Under the pieces are notes generated by a model. That model searched no databases, was not told the origin of the DNA, and saw only the letters and a program-made list of their open reading frames with translations. A stretch of 64,000 bases of DNA from Idiomarina piscisalsi (lineage in GTDB: Bacteria; Pseudomonadota; Gammaproteobacteria; Enterobacterales; Alteromonadaceae): NCBI RefSeq assembly GCF_003987095.1, contig NZ_PIQA01000001.1, positions 496,001-560,000 on the forward strand, given 5' to 3'. Of this stretch, positions 23,751-32,085 are shown one piece after another. A program made the position numbers and the translations under genes. Position 1 is the first letter of the stretch, and every line of letters begins with the position of its first letter.

Positions 23751-24730
23751 GACATTTTTATCTGAGAGCGCCCGGCAGATTTTGCTCGATATAGAGCATC
23801 ATCTGCTTGGCGCATGATATTTCTTAACGGAGTGCTAACTGGTTGTGATGACACTCCAATGCTCGTCGTGCATTGCAGTGTGTCTTTAAAATATAGGGCT
23901 TTCACGTTACTAACCGCTTTATAGACTAGGTTTGCAAAGTCCTCTTTTTCGCGTTTCTGGGTTTCATGGAAAGCAATAGCAAACTCTTCACCGCCCATGC
24001 GCCCTATCACGATGTGATTATTGGCAAAAGAACCAAGCTTCCGACCAATAGCCGCAAGCAACGTATCGCCGGCTTCGTGTCCATAGCTATCATTAATGTC
24101 TTTAAAGTAGTCCAGGTCGAGAATCATTAACCCCAAACTAGATGAATTAGGGAGACTTTTTCGTAACTTGTCCGCATACATAAAAAATGCGCGACGGTTA
24201 TATACTTGCGTTAAGCTATCCACTTCTGCGAGTACTTTTAACTCTCTTTGTGCTTCTCGCAGCTCTTCTTCCACCGTTTTTCGTTCAGTAATATCTGCTG
24301 CCACTTCTAGCCTCACTTGGCGTCCGTCATGCCAATGGATCAAGCGGTCACGACATTGGTACCAGCAGTTATTACGTGTATTTTTAAACTCCCAAAGGTA
24401 CGTATCACCACTTTTCGGAAGTAAAGAGTTAGTACAAAAATCACAAGGCTTTTTTTGACCTTTCTGTAAAACCTCAAAGCAACGCTTACCTCTCACTTCG
24501 TCAAACTCGCTAACACTGCCAATATTCTTTAGCGCATACTTGTTCATAAAAAGCAGTTCGTGAGTTTCAACGTCAGATACGTACACAACGGCGTCGAGAC
24601 TATCCAGAATATGTTGGAGATCGGAAATTTCGGTTACTGCACTTGGTATCATAAGTTTACGTAAAAATACTGGCATGTGCCTTTGATTCATGTCAGGTTT
24701 TACTTTCTCATATAATTCAGAATTAAACAT
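23747..24730 (-). CDS. PAS-domain diguanylate cyclase
   Basis: A 327-residue soluble signalling protein. PAS domain (about 40-150) with an unusual cysteine cluster around GKRCFEVLQ and KPCDFCTN, linker helix (ERKTVEEELREAQRELKVL), and a GGDEF domain (about 165-325) with the intact active site RMGGEEFAIAF, hence able to make cyclic di-GMP. No inhibitory RxxD site is apparent just before the active site. The Cys-x2-Cys in the PAS domain could hold a metal or respond to redox; this is inference. Its 3' end overlaps the exonuclease end. Confidence 0.92.
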   Translation of the reverse strand: MFNSELYEKVKPDMNQRHMPVFLRKLMIPSAVTEISDLQHILDSLDAVVYVSDVETHELLFMNKYALKNIGSVSEFDEVRGKRCFEVLQKGQKKPCDFCTNSLLPKSGDTYLWEFKNTRNNCWYQCRDRLIHWHDGRQVRLEVAADITERKTVEEELREAQRELKVLAEVDSLTQVYNRRAFFMYADKLRKSLPNSSSLGLMILDLDYFKDINDSYGHEAGDTLLAAIGRKLGSFANNHIVIGRMGGEEFAIAFHETQKREKEDFANLVYKAVSNVKALYFKDTLQCTTSIGVSSQPVSTPLRNIMRQADDALYRAKSAGRSQIKMS

Positions 24731-24747
24731 TACCCAATGGTCTAAAA

Positions 24748-25356
24748 ATGAAAAAAATCGTTTTTCTTACGTCAATTGCCGTCGCAAGCTTCGCACCATT
24801 TACCAGTTCTGCCCAGGTAATTAAGCCTGCGCCGCAGGTGACTACCCAGGCTCAAGCTGAATTTTTTGCAGCAATTAACCAGCATTGCGGTAACTCATAC
24901 GCTGGAGAAGTCACTGTAGATACGCCAGCCAGCGACGGTTTTGAAGGCCCGTTAATCATGCACGTTCGCAAGTGCGGCGATGCGAAAATTGAAATTCCTT
25001 TTCACGTTGGCGATGATCATTCGCGCACCTGGATTTTAACGCAAACAGGGGCTGGTATTAGTCTTAAACATGATCATCGTAAACCTGATGGCAACTATGA
25101 CCCTTTAACCATGTATGGTGGGCATACGGTCGATAAAGGTTATCCGACTGCACAATCGTTCCCTGCTGACGCATACTCAAAAGAATTATTTATTGAATTG
25201 GGTGTGCCTCAGTCGAATACCAATATTTGGCAAATGTATATTCACGACGACACCTTTACCTATCGCTTAATTCGCGAGGGCAGAGAATTTCGGGTGGATT
25301 TTGATTTAACAGAAACCGTTGATACTCCCCCTACTCCATGGGGCTATGCGGACTAG
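24748..25356 (+). CDS. Unrecognised secreted protein
   Basis: A 202-residue protein with a clear signal peptide (MKKIVFLTSIAVASFAPFTSSAQ). The mature part has two cysteines (NQHCGNSYAG, HVRKCGDAK) that could form a disulfide, histidine-rich FHVGDDHSRTW and KHDHRKPDG, and is mostly beta-strand by composition. I do not recognise the family. It is divergent from the diguanylate cyclase and has its own strong terminator. A periplasmic location is the only safe inference. Confidence 0.75.
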   Translation: MKKIVFLTSIAVASFAPFTSSAQVIKPAPQVTTQAQAEFFAAINQHCGNSYAGEVTVDTPASDGFEGPLIMHVRKCGDAKIEIPFHVGDDHSRTWILTQTGAGISLKHDHRKPDGNYDPLTMYGGHTVDKGYPTAQSFPADAYSKELFIELGVPQSNTNIWQMYIHDDTFTYRLIREGREFRVDFDLTETVDTPPTPWGYAD

Positions 25357-25373
25357 GTTTGAAAAACACTAAT

Positions 25374-25401
25374 AAGAAGTCGCGCCTAAGCGCGACTTCT
25401 T
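25374..25401. terminator. Bidirectional terminator between secreted protein and prpF
   Basis: AAGAAGTCGCGC (25374-25385), loop CTAA, GCGCGACTTCTT (25390-25401). A perfect 12-base stem between two convergent genes, with A and T richness on both sides. Confidence 0.85.
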
Positions 25402-25405
25402 GCAT

Positions 25406-26584
25406 TTACAGCACGTCACCCGGAATACGCACGTTACCTTCCATTAAAACGCGCGCGCTGCGGCTCATAATAGCTTTTATAGCGGTCCACTGGCCGTTGA
25501 CTTGCTTACATTCGGCGCCAACCTGTAAGATGCCTGAAGGGTGACCGAAGTTAACCATGGTACGGTCATTTCCGCCCGCCGCTAAATTCACCGTAGTACC
25601 GGGAATAGCTGCGGCGGTTCCAATAGCCACTGCGGCGGTGCCCATCATGGCATGATGCAGTTTGCCCATCGACATCGCACGTACCAACAGATCCACGTCA
25701 CTGGCGGCAATTTTCTTACCACTGGAAGCGATATAGTCTTTTGGTGGTGCTACAAAAGCGACTTTAGGCGTGTGTTGGCGGTTAGCCGCTTCAGCGACAT
25801 CGTCGATCAGCCGCATTTTTACTGCACCGTGAGCGCGAATTGTTTCAAAACGCTCCAAAGCGGCAGAGTCGCCATTAATAGCTTCCTGCAGTTCGGTGCC
25901 ATCATAGCCAATTTCTTCTGCATTCAGGAAAATGGTCGGAATACCGGCGTTAATCAGCGTTGCTTTTAAGGTCCCGATACCGGGAACTTCTATATCATCG
26001 ATTAAATTACCGGTCGGAAACATCGACTCGCCATTCGCTGACGGATCCATAAATTCTACTGGTACTTCAGCCGCTGGGAAGGTAACACCGTCCAGAATAA
26101 AGTCACCAGTCTCCTGCACTTCACCGTTGACCATAGGCACTTTATTGACGATAGTTTTGCCAATATTGGCCTGCCAAATACGGACTTCGCAAACACCATT
26201 TTCAGGAATGCGTTCAGGCGCTACCAAACCATTGGCAATGGCAAATGGCCCCACCGCTGACGATAAATTACCGCAGTTACCACTCCAGTCGACAAATGGC
26301 TTGTCTATCGACACCTGACCAAACAGGTAATCGACATCATGGTCCGACTGTTCACTCTTAGCAACGATGACCGTTTTACTGGTGCTCGACGTCGCGCCAC
26401 CCATACCATCGGTATGCTTGGCGTAAGGATCCGGGCTGCCAATAACACGCAACAAAATGGCATCGCGCACCGCGCCCGGTTTCTGCGCGGCTTCAGGCAA
26501 ATCCTGCAAACGGAAGAAAACACCCTTTGAGGTCCCGCCACGCATGTAGGTGGCGGGAATTTTGATTTGTGGTTTAAACGCCAT
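25406..26584 (-). CDS. prpF: 2-methylaconitate cis-trans isomerase
   Basis: A 392-residue protein of the PrpF family, which isomerises the product of AcnD so that AcnB-type aconitase can make 2-methylisocitrate. Visible: MRGGTSKGVFFRLQDLP at the start, DWSGNCGNLSSAVGPFA with the conserved cysteine, and GHPSGILQVGAE near the end. It is the last gene of the prp operon, twelve bases after acnD. Length is as expected for the family. Confidence 0.95.
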   Translation of the reverse strand: MAFKPQIKIPATYMRGGTSKGVFFRLQDLPEAAQKPGAVRDAILLRVIGSPDPYAKHTDGMGGATSSTSKTVIVAKSEQSDHDVDYLFGQVSIDKPFVDWSGNCGNLSSAVGPFAIANGLVAPERIPENGVCEVRIWQANIGKTIVNKVPMVNGEVQETGDFILDGVTFPAAEVPVEFMDPSANGESMFPTGNLIDDIEVPGIGTLKATLINAGIPTIFLNAEEIGYDGTELQEAINGDSAALERFETIRAHGAVKMRLIDDVAEAANRQHTPKVAFVAPPKDYIASSGKKIAASDVDLLVRAMSMGKLHHAMMGTAAVAIGTAAAIPGTTVNLAAGGNDRTMVNFGHPSGILQVGAECKQVNGQWTAIKAIMSRSARVLMEGNVRIPGDVL

Positions 26585-26596
26585 AGCTCAAACTCC

Positions 26597-29194
26597 TTAG
26601 CTTGCTTCTGCTTCTAAAAAGTCCTGCGCAAAGCGCTGTAATACACCACCAGCCTCGTAAATAGAGACTTCCTCTTTGGTGTCCAGGCGACAAATAACCG
26701 GAACTTGCTGCGACGACCCGTCCTTACGGTGAATGGTCAATTGCAATACTGCCCCCGGCGCCGGTGTGCCTTTCACGTCGAAGGTTTCAGTGCCGTCAAT
26801 ATTCAACGTTTTGCGCGTAGTGCCCTCTTCAAACTGCAGTGGCAATACGCCCATACCAATTAAGTTGGTACGGTGAATACGTTCAAAACCTTCGGCAACA
26901 ATAACTTCAACACCCGCTAAGCGAACACCTTTCGCTGCCCAGTCGCGTGACGAACCCTGACCATAATCAGCGCCCGCAACGATAATTAGCGGTTGTTTAT
27001 TGGTCATGTAATGCTCAATAGCTTCCCACATGCGCACAACTTTGCCTTCTGGCTCAATCCGCGCCAGCGACCCCTGAATCACGTCACCGTTTTCGTCACG
27101 CACCATTTCATTAAACAACTTAGGGTTAGCAAAAGTGGCACGCTGTGCGGTCAAGTGATCACCACGGTGAGTAGCATAAGAGTTAAAGTCCTCCTCCGGC
27201 ACGCCCATTTTCGCCAGATATTCCCCCGCAGCACTGTCAGCCATAATCGCGTTGGATGGCGACAAGTGGTCGGTGGTGATGTTATCACCCAGTACCGCCA
27301 ACGGACGCAGACCCGTTAAGGTATTCTCTGCGGCTAACGCGCCTTCCCAATAAGGCGGGCGGCGAATATAGGTGCTCATTTCACGCCACTCATACAGTGG
27401 GTTGTTCTTCTCTCCGTAGTCAACGCTCAGGTTGAACATAGGATCATAAACCTTGCGGAACTGCTCAGGCTTGACGCTCTCTTTGACGATACGGTCAATT
27501 TCTTCATCACTCGGCCAGATATCTTTAAGCGTTACCGGGTTACCATCATGGTCATACCCCAGCACGTCTTTTTCGATATCAAAGCGGATAGTACCGGCAA
27601 TCGCATACGCCACAACCAACGGCGGCGAAGCCAAAAACGCCTGCTTAGCATACGGATGAATACGTCCGTCGAAGTTTCGGTTACCCGACAATACCGCAGT
27701 TGAGAACAGATCACGGTCAATGATCTCTTGCTGAATTTTCGGATCCAACGCGCCGCTCATACCGTTACAAGTGGTACAGGCAAACGCCACCACACCGAAA
27801 CCTAAGTCTTCCAGTTCAGGCAGTAGCTGCGCTTCTTCCAGGTACATTTTTACGGTTTTAGAGCCCGGAGCCAGTGACGATTTAACCCATGGCTTACGCG
27901 TTAATCCCAATTTATTGGCGTTACGCGCAATCAAACCTGCTGCAATCATGTTGCGTGGATTACTGGTGTTAGTGCAGCTGGTAATGGCCGCAATAATCAC
28001 CGCGCCATCCGGCATTTTTCCGTTTTCAGGGTCTTCAATATGCTTAGCCACACCGCGTTCTGTTAGTTCAGCAGCAGGTAGCAAGGCATGGGGGTTAGAA
28101 GGTCCCGCCAGATTACGTTCTACTTTAGATAAGTCAAAACGTAATACCCGACCGTATTCAGCAGTTTTCAGACTGTCACCCCATAACCCGGTTTCCTTGG
28201 CAAACTTCTCGACCAGTTCTACCTGATCATCGTCACGGCCGGTCAGTTTTAAGTAATCGATAGTTTGGTCATCAATGTAGAACATTGCCGCGGTGGCACC
28301 GTATTCGGGTGTCATATTAGAGATAGTTGCGCGGTCACCAACGGTTAGTGCTTCTGCGCCTTCACCGAAAAACTCAAGGTAAGCGCCAACAACACGCTCG
28401 CGACGCAAAAATTCCGTGAGCGCTAAGACCAAATCAGTGCCGGTAATACCCGGACGCAATTTGCCTGTGAGTTCAACACCTACGATATCAGGCAGGCGCA
28501 TATAAGAGGCGCGACCAAGCATCACACTCTCAGCTTCCAGGCCACCCACACCGACAGAAATAACACCTAAGGCATCCACCATGGGCGTGTGGCTGTCGGT
28601 ACCTACACAGGTATCAACAAAAGCGACGTTGTCACGAACCTGAACTACTGGCGACATTTTCTCCAGGTTAATCTGGTGCATAATGCCGTTCCCCGGAGGT
28701 ATCACGTCAACGTTCTTAAACGCGGTTTTGGTCCAGTTAATAAAGTGGAAACGGTCGTCGTTACGACGGTCTTCAATGGCACGGTTTTTCTCAAACGCGT
28801 CTTTTTCGAAGCCCGCGTGCTCAACCGCCAGTGAATGATCGACAATCAGTTGCGTAGGCACGACCGGATTCACTTTGGCCGGGTCACCGCCTTTTTCGGC
28901 GATAGCATCGCGCAGGCCAGCTAAATCAACCAACGCCGTTTGCCCGAGAATGTCGTGGCAAACTACGCGAGCCGGGAACCACGGAAAATCGTGCTCTTTT
29001 TTGCCGTAAATCAATTGCTCTAACGACTGCGTTAAAATATCCGGCGGACAACGGCGTACCAGGTTTTCTGCCAGTACCCGTGAGGTGTACGGCAGTTTGT
29101 CGTAAGCGCCCGGCTCTATATCTTCAACGGCTGCTCGAGTATCGAAATACTCGAGCGTGGTGCCATCAAGTTTTTTACGGTATTCATTATTCAT
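26597..29194 (-). CDS. acnD: 2-methylcitrate dehydratase, Fe/S-dependent
   Basis: An 865-residue aconitase-superfamily enzyme dehydrating 2-methylcitrate in propionate catabolism. The 4Fe-4S ligands are seen in TSCTNTSNP and CTTCNG, and the C-terminal swivel domain has GADYGQGSSRDWAAKG. Start at 29194 (MNNEYRKKLDGTTLEYF), the usual AcnD N-terminus, which puts its ATG one base before the prpC stop region; the longer frame would read into prpC. AcnD requires PrpF, encoded next, and together they replace PrpD. Confidence 0.96.
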   Translation of the reverse strand: MNNEYRKKLDGTTLEYFDTRAAVEDIEPGAYDKLPYTSRVLAENLVRRCPPDILTQSLEQLIYGKKEHDFPWFPARVVCHDILGQTALVDLAGLRDAIAEKGGDPAKVNPVVPTQLIVDHSLAVEHAGFEKDAFEKNRAIEDRRNDDRFHFINWTKTAFKNVDVIPPGNGIMHQINLEKMSPVVQVRDNVAFVDTCVGTDSHTPMVDALGVISVGVGGLEAESVMLGRASYMRLPDIVGVELTGKLRPGITGTDLVLALTEFLRRERVVGAYLEFFGEGAEALTVGDRATISNMTPEYGATAAMFYIDDQTIDYLKLTGRDDDQVELVEKFAKETGLWGDSLKTAEYGRVLRFDLSKVERNLAGPSNPHALLPAAELTERGVAKHIEDPENGKMPDGAVIIAAITSCTNTSNPRNMIAAGLIARNANKLGLTRKPWVKSSLAPGSKTVKMYLEEAQLLPELEDLGFGVVAFACTTCNGMSGALDPKIQQEIIDRDLFSTAVLSGNRNFDGRIHPYAKQAFLASPPLVVAYAIAGTIRFDIEKDVLGYDHDGNPVTLKDIWPSDEEIDRIVKESVKPEQFRKVYDPMFNLSVDYGEKNNPLYEWREMSTYIRRPPYWEGALAAENTLTGLRPLAVLGDNITTDHLSPSNAIMADSAAGEYLAKMGVPEEDFNSYATHRGDHLTAQRATFANPKLFNEMVRDENGDVIQGSLARIEPEGKVVRMWEAIEHYMTNKQPLIIVAGADYGQGSSRDWAAKGVRLAGVEVIVAEGFERIHRTNLIGMGVLPLQFEEGTTRKTLNIDGTETFDVKGTPAPGAVLQLTIHRKDGSSQQVPVICRLDTKEEVSIYEAGGVLQRFAQDFLEAEAS

Positions 29195-29195
29195 A

Positions 29196-30320
29196 TTAAC
29201 GGTCACCAATTGCAGGTACTGGACGCGCCTCTGGACCTGTGTAGTCCGCAGACGGACGAATAATACGGTTGTTAGCACGTTGCTCTTTAACGTGCGCAGT
29301 CCAGCCGGTTACTCGTGACATTACGAAAATTGGGGTAAACAGTTTGGTTGGAATGCCCATGTAGTTATAGGCAGACGCATGGAAGAAGTCCGCATTCGGG
29401 AACAACTTCTTCTCGCGCCACATGACTTCTTCACAGCGTACAGAAACATCGTACAAACGGCTGTCGCCGACTTCTTCCGACAATTTCTTCGACCACGCTT
29501 TGATGATGTCGTTACGTGGGTCAAACTCTTTATAAATGGCATGACCAAAGCCCATAATTTTTTCTTTACGCTCCAACATGCCCATCAGCGTTTGCTCGGC
29601 ATCTTCAGCGTCTTTCATGTCTTCGATAAGTTCCATTGCTGCTTCGTTAGCACCACCGTGTAGTGGACCACGTAACGAACCAATCGCGCCAGTAACACAT
29701 GAATGAATGTCAGATAATGTCGATGCACAAACGCGTGCAGTGAAGGTAGACGCGTTAAATTCATGCTCTGCGTATAGGATAAGTGAGGTGTTCATAACGT
29801 CAGCATGCAGCTGTGAAGGCTTTTTGTCGTGCAATAAACGCAGGAAGTGCGCGCCGATAGACTCTTCTTCCGAGTCCGTATCGATACGAATGCCGTCGTG
29901 AGTAAAGCGATACCAGTACAATACGATACCCGGGAATGTCGCTAAGAAACGCTCGATGTGGTCGTCAGCTTCATCGAAGCTTTCTTCCGTTTCCAGGTTA
30001 CCCAGCATTGAACAACCGGTACGCATAACGTCCATAGGGTGTGCTGACTTTGGAATACGCTCTAGTACGTCTTTGACTTCCTGAGGCAATACGCGTAATG
30101 ATTTTAAGCGTTTGCGGTAGTCGTCAAGTTGCGACTGAGTCGGCAATTCGCCCTTTGCTAGCAGGTATGCCACTTCTTCAAAGCTAACTTTTTCGGCAAG
30201 CTCTTTGATGTCATAACCGCGGTAGGTTAAGCCTGAGCCGCTTTTACCAACAGTACATAGGGCCGTTTCGCCGGCTGATTGTCCGCGCAAACCTGCGCCA
30301 CTTAGTTTCTTCTCTGCCAT
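29196..30320 (-). CDS. prpC: 2-methylcitrate synthase
   Basis: A 374-residue citrate-synthase-fold enzyme condensing propionyl-CoA with oxaloacetate. Conserved segments: GLTYRGYDI, GSLRGPLHGGANEAAM with catalytic His, GFGHAIYK, and DFFHASAYNYMGIP with the catalytic Asp. The start at 30320 (MAEKKLSGAGLRG) follows GAAGGGAAAAATC; the longer frame overlaps prpB and is rejected. Second enzyme gene of the operon, 22 bases after prpB. Confidence 0.95.
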   Translation of the reverse strand: MAEKKLSGAGLRGQSAGETALCTVGKSGSGLTYRGYDIKELAEKVSFEEVAYLLAKGELPTQSQLDDYRKRLKSLRVLPQEVKDVLERIPKSAHPMDVMRTGCSMLGNLETEESFDEADDHIERFLATFPGIVLYWYRFTHDGIRIDTDSEEESIGAHFLRLLHDKKPSQLHADVMNTSLILYAEHEFNASTFTARVCASTLSDIHSCVTGAIGSLRGPLHGGANEAAMELIEDMKDAEDAEQTLMGMLERKEKIMGFGHAIYKEFDPRNDIIKAWSKKLSEEVGDSRLYDVSVRCEEVMWREKKLFPNADFFHASAYNYMGIPTKLFTPIFVMSRVTGWTAHVKEQRANNRIIRPSADYTGPEARPVPAIGDR

Positions 30321-30342
30321 GATTTTTCCCTTCTTAATTTGT

Positions 30343-31221
30343 TTATTTTTTAAATAATTGGTCGAGTTTTTCTTCGAAATCGTGATAGTTAAGGAATTCA
30401 TACAATTCCGCACGAGTTTGCATGTCATCAACAACGGCTTTTTGGTCGCCGTTTTCTAAAATACTATTGTAGACGTTCAGTGCCGCTTTGTTCATTGCGC
30501 GGAATGCGCTTAATGGATAAAGCACAATCTCAACGCCGACATCGGCCAACTCTTGTTTATTGAACAGTGGCGTCGCACCAAACTCAGTGATATTGGCCAG
30601 TACCGGCACGTCTAATGCGTCTGTAAAGGCTTTATAGTGCTCCAGCGTATGTACAGCTTCAGCAAAAATTGCATCTGCACCTGCATCGACACAAGCTTGC
30701 GCGCGCTCAATAGCAGACTCTAAGCCCTCTTGTTGGAACGCGTCCGTACGCGCCATAATATAAAACTGGTCATCGATTCGCGCATCAACAGCCGCTTTTA
30801 CTCGATCAACCATTTCACCCTGACTAACTATTTCTTTGTTTGGACGGTGACCACAGCGTTTCTGCGCAACTTGATCTTCAATATGAAAACCTGCGGCACC
30901 GGCACGGCTCATTTCTTTTACCGTACGGGCAATGTTAAACGCACCACCCCAACCGGTATCGGCGTCCACCAACAGTGGCAAGTCGCTGGCACCGGTAATA
31001 CGACGAATGTCTTCACACACGTCGTTCAACGAAGTCATTCCCAAGTCAGGCAAGCCAAAAGATGCGTTAGCCACGCCAGCACCTGACAAGTACAACGCTT
31101 TATGACCGACTTTTTCAGCCATCATGGCGGTGTAAGCATTAATGGTACCGACAATTTGTAGTGGACTCTCGTCGGCTACGGCTTGGCGCAGTTTAGCGCC
31201 TGGGCTTTGTATTTGACTCAT
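30343..31221 (-). CDS. prpB: Methylisocitrate lyase
   Basis: A 292-residue enzyme of the isocitrate lyase / PEP mutase superfamily, splitting 2-methylisocitrate into pyruvate and succinate. Signature [14 protein letters not shown] with the catalytic cysteine, DADTGWGG metal-binding segment and IMARTDAF. Its ATG overlaps the stop of the GntR regulator gene by four bases (ATGA), so translation is coupled to the regulator. Confidence 0.96.
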   Translation of the reverse strand: MSQIQSPGAKLRQAVADESPLQIVGTINAYTAMMAEKVGHKALYLSGAGVANASFGLPDLGMTSLNDVCEDIRRITGASDLPLLVDADTGWGGAFNIARTVKEMSRAGAAGFHIEDQVAQKRCGHRPNKEIVSQGEMVDRVKAAVDARIDDQFYIMARTDAFQQEGLESAIERAQACVDAGADAIFAEAVHTLEHYKAFTDALDVPVLANITEFGATPLFNKQELADVGVEIVLYPLSAFRAMNKAALNVYNSILENGDQKAVVDDMQTRAELYEFLNYHDFEEKLDQLFKK

Positions 31222-31916
31222 GATACTTCCTTATGTGCTTGTAGTTTTGTTTCAATGTTTTTGCGTGATGCACTGATATGACGGCGCATTAACAAATCGG
31301 CAAGTTCGCCATCGCGGTTCGCAATGGCGGTAATAATCGCTTTGTGTTCATCAAAAGCACGCGATACTCGTGGACCATTCATACCAAGCTGAACACGGTA
31401 CATGCGAACTAAAAAGTAAAGCTCGTCGCACAGCATATTAATTAAATACTGATTTTTGCTGGCAAGAATAATGCGGTAATGAAAATCGACATCCCCCGCC
31501 TCTTGATAATAACTCTCGCCTTCACGCACCCGTTGGTTTTCCAAATGTTGCTCTAACAGTTTAGATAAGGCTTCAATTTCGTCATCGGCCATTTGTTCTG
31601 CGGCAAGACGACAGGCTAACCCCTCAAGCTCTTCGCGTATTTGATACAACGCAATTAAGCTTTTATAGGTTAATGTAACAACGCGAGCTCCTGCATTCGG
31701 GGTACGTTCAACCAAGTGACAGCGCTCTAGTCGCGCTAATGCTTCACGCAATGGTGCCCGACTAACATTAAACTGTTTAGCAAGACCCGCCTCGCTAATT
31801 TTGCTGCCTGCGGCAATATCGCCTTCGACAATTGCTTTTTGCACCGCAACAAGAACACGATCGGCTGATGTGACGGGTGATCTGAATGAGTACTGCTGGT
31901 CGTAAAACGTTTGCAT
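31218..31916 (-). CDS. GntR/FadR-type regulator of the prp operon
   Basis: A 232-residue repressor: N-terminal winged helix ([31 protein letters not shown]) and a helical FCD-type effector domain ([14 protein letters not shown] and the C-terminal [11 protein letters not shown]). First gene of the 2-methylcitrate operon. Two copies of the palindrome TTGTCGACAA at 31947 and 32009 lie upstream, so it most likely autoregulates the operon, with a propionate-cycle intermediate as probable inducer. This replaces the sigma-54-dependent PrpR of enterics. Confidence 0.92.
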   Translation of the reverse strand: MQTFYDQQYSFRSPVTSADRVLVAVQKAIVEGDIAAGSKISEAGLAKQFNVSRAPLREALARLERCHLVERTPNAGARVVTLTYKSLIALYQIREELEGLACRLAAEQMADDEIEALSKLLEQHLENQRVREGESYYQEAGDVDFHYRIILASKNQYLINMLCDELYFLVRMYRVQLGMNGPRVSRAFDEHKAIITAIANRDGELADLLMRRHISASRKNIETKLQAHKEVS

Positions 31917-31946
31917 AAATGATTAAAGTTAGTGAAATGCACTTGG

Positions 31947-31956
31947 TTGTCGACAA
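31947..31956. promoter_or_regulatory. GntR operator, prp-proximal copy
   Basis: TTGTCGACAA, a perfect 10-base palindrome, 31 bases before the regulator start and next to a TGTAATAAT -10-like element on the minus strand. FadR-type GntR proteins bind this kind of site. Confidence 0.7.
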
Positions 31957-32007
31957 TTATTACAGGGTAGTCTAAATAACCATGTTTTTCAATTCAAAAA
32001 CCTTTTT

Positions 32008-32019
32008 ATTGTCGACAAT
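32008..32019. promoter_or_regulatory. GntR operator, distal copy
   Basis: ATTGTCGACAAT, a perfect 12-base palindrome containing the same core as the proximal copy. The centres are 62 bases apart, close to six helical turns, as needed for looping. It lies 67 bases before the divergent MHYT-EAL gene, which may therefore share control. Confidence 0.7.
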
Positions 32020-32085
32020 TAAAGCTCCTTGTATTTGAAGAATTTGACTTTCCATTATCGCTCAATTATCTGATAAGATACTCAT

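Noticed and set aside
31218-31916. Sigma-54 PrpR-type control of the prp operon
   Set aside because: The regulator is a GntR protein without AAA domain, and no GG-N10-GC promoter was seen upstream.
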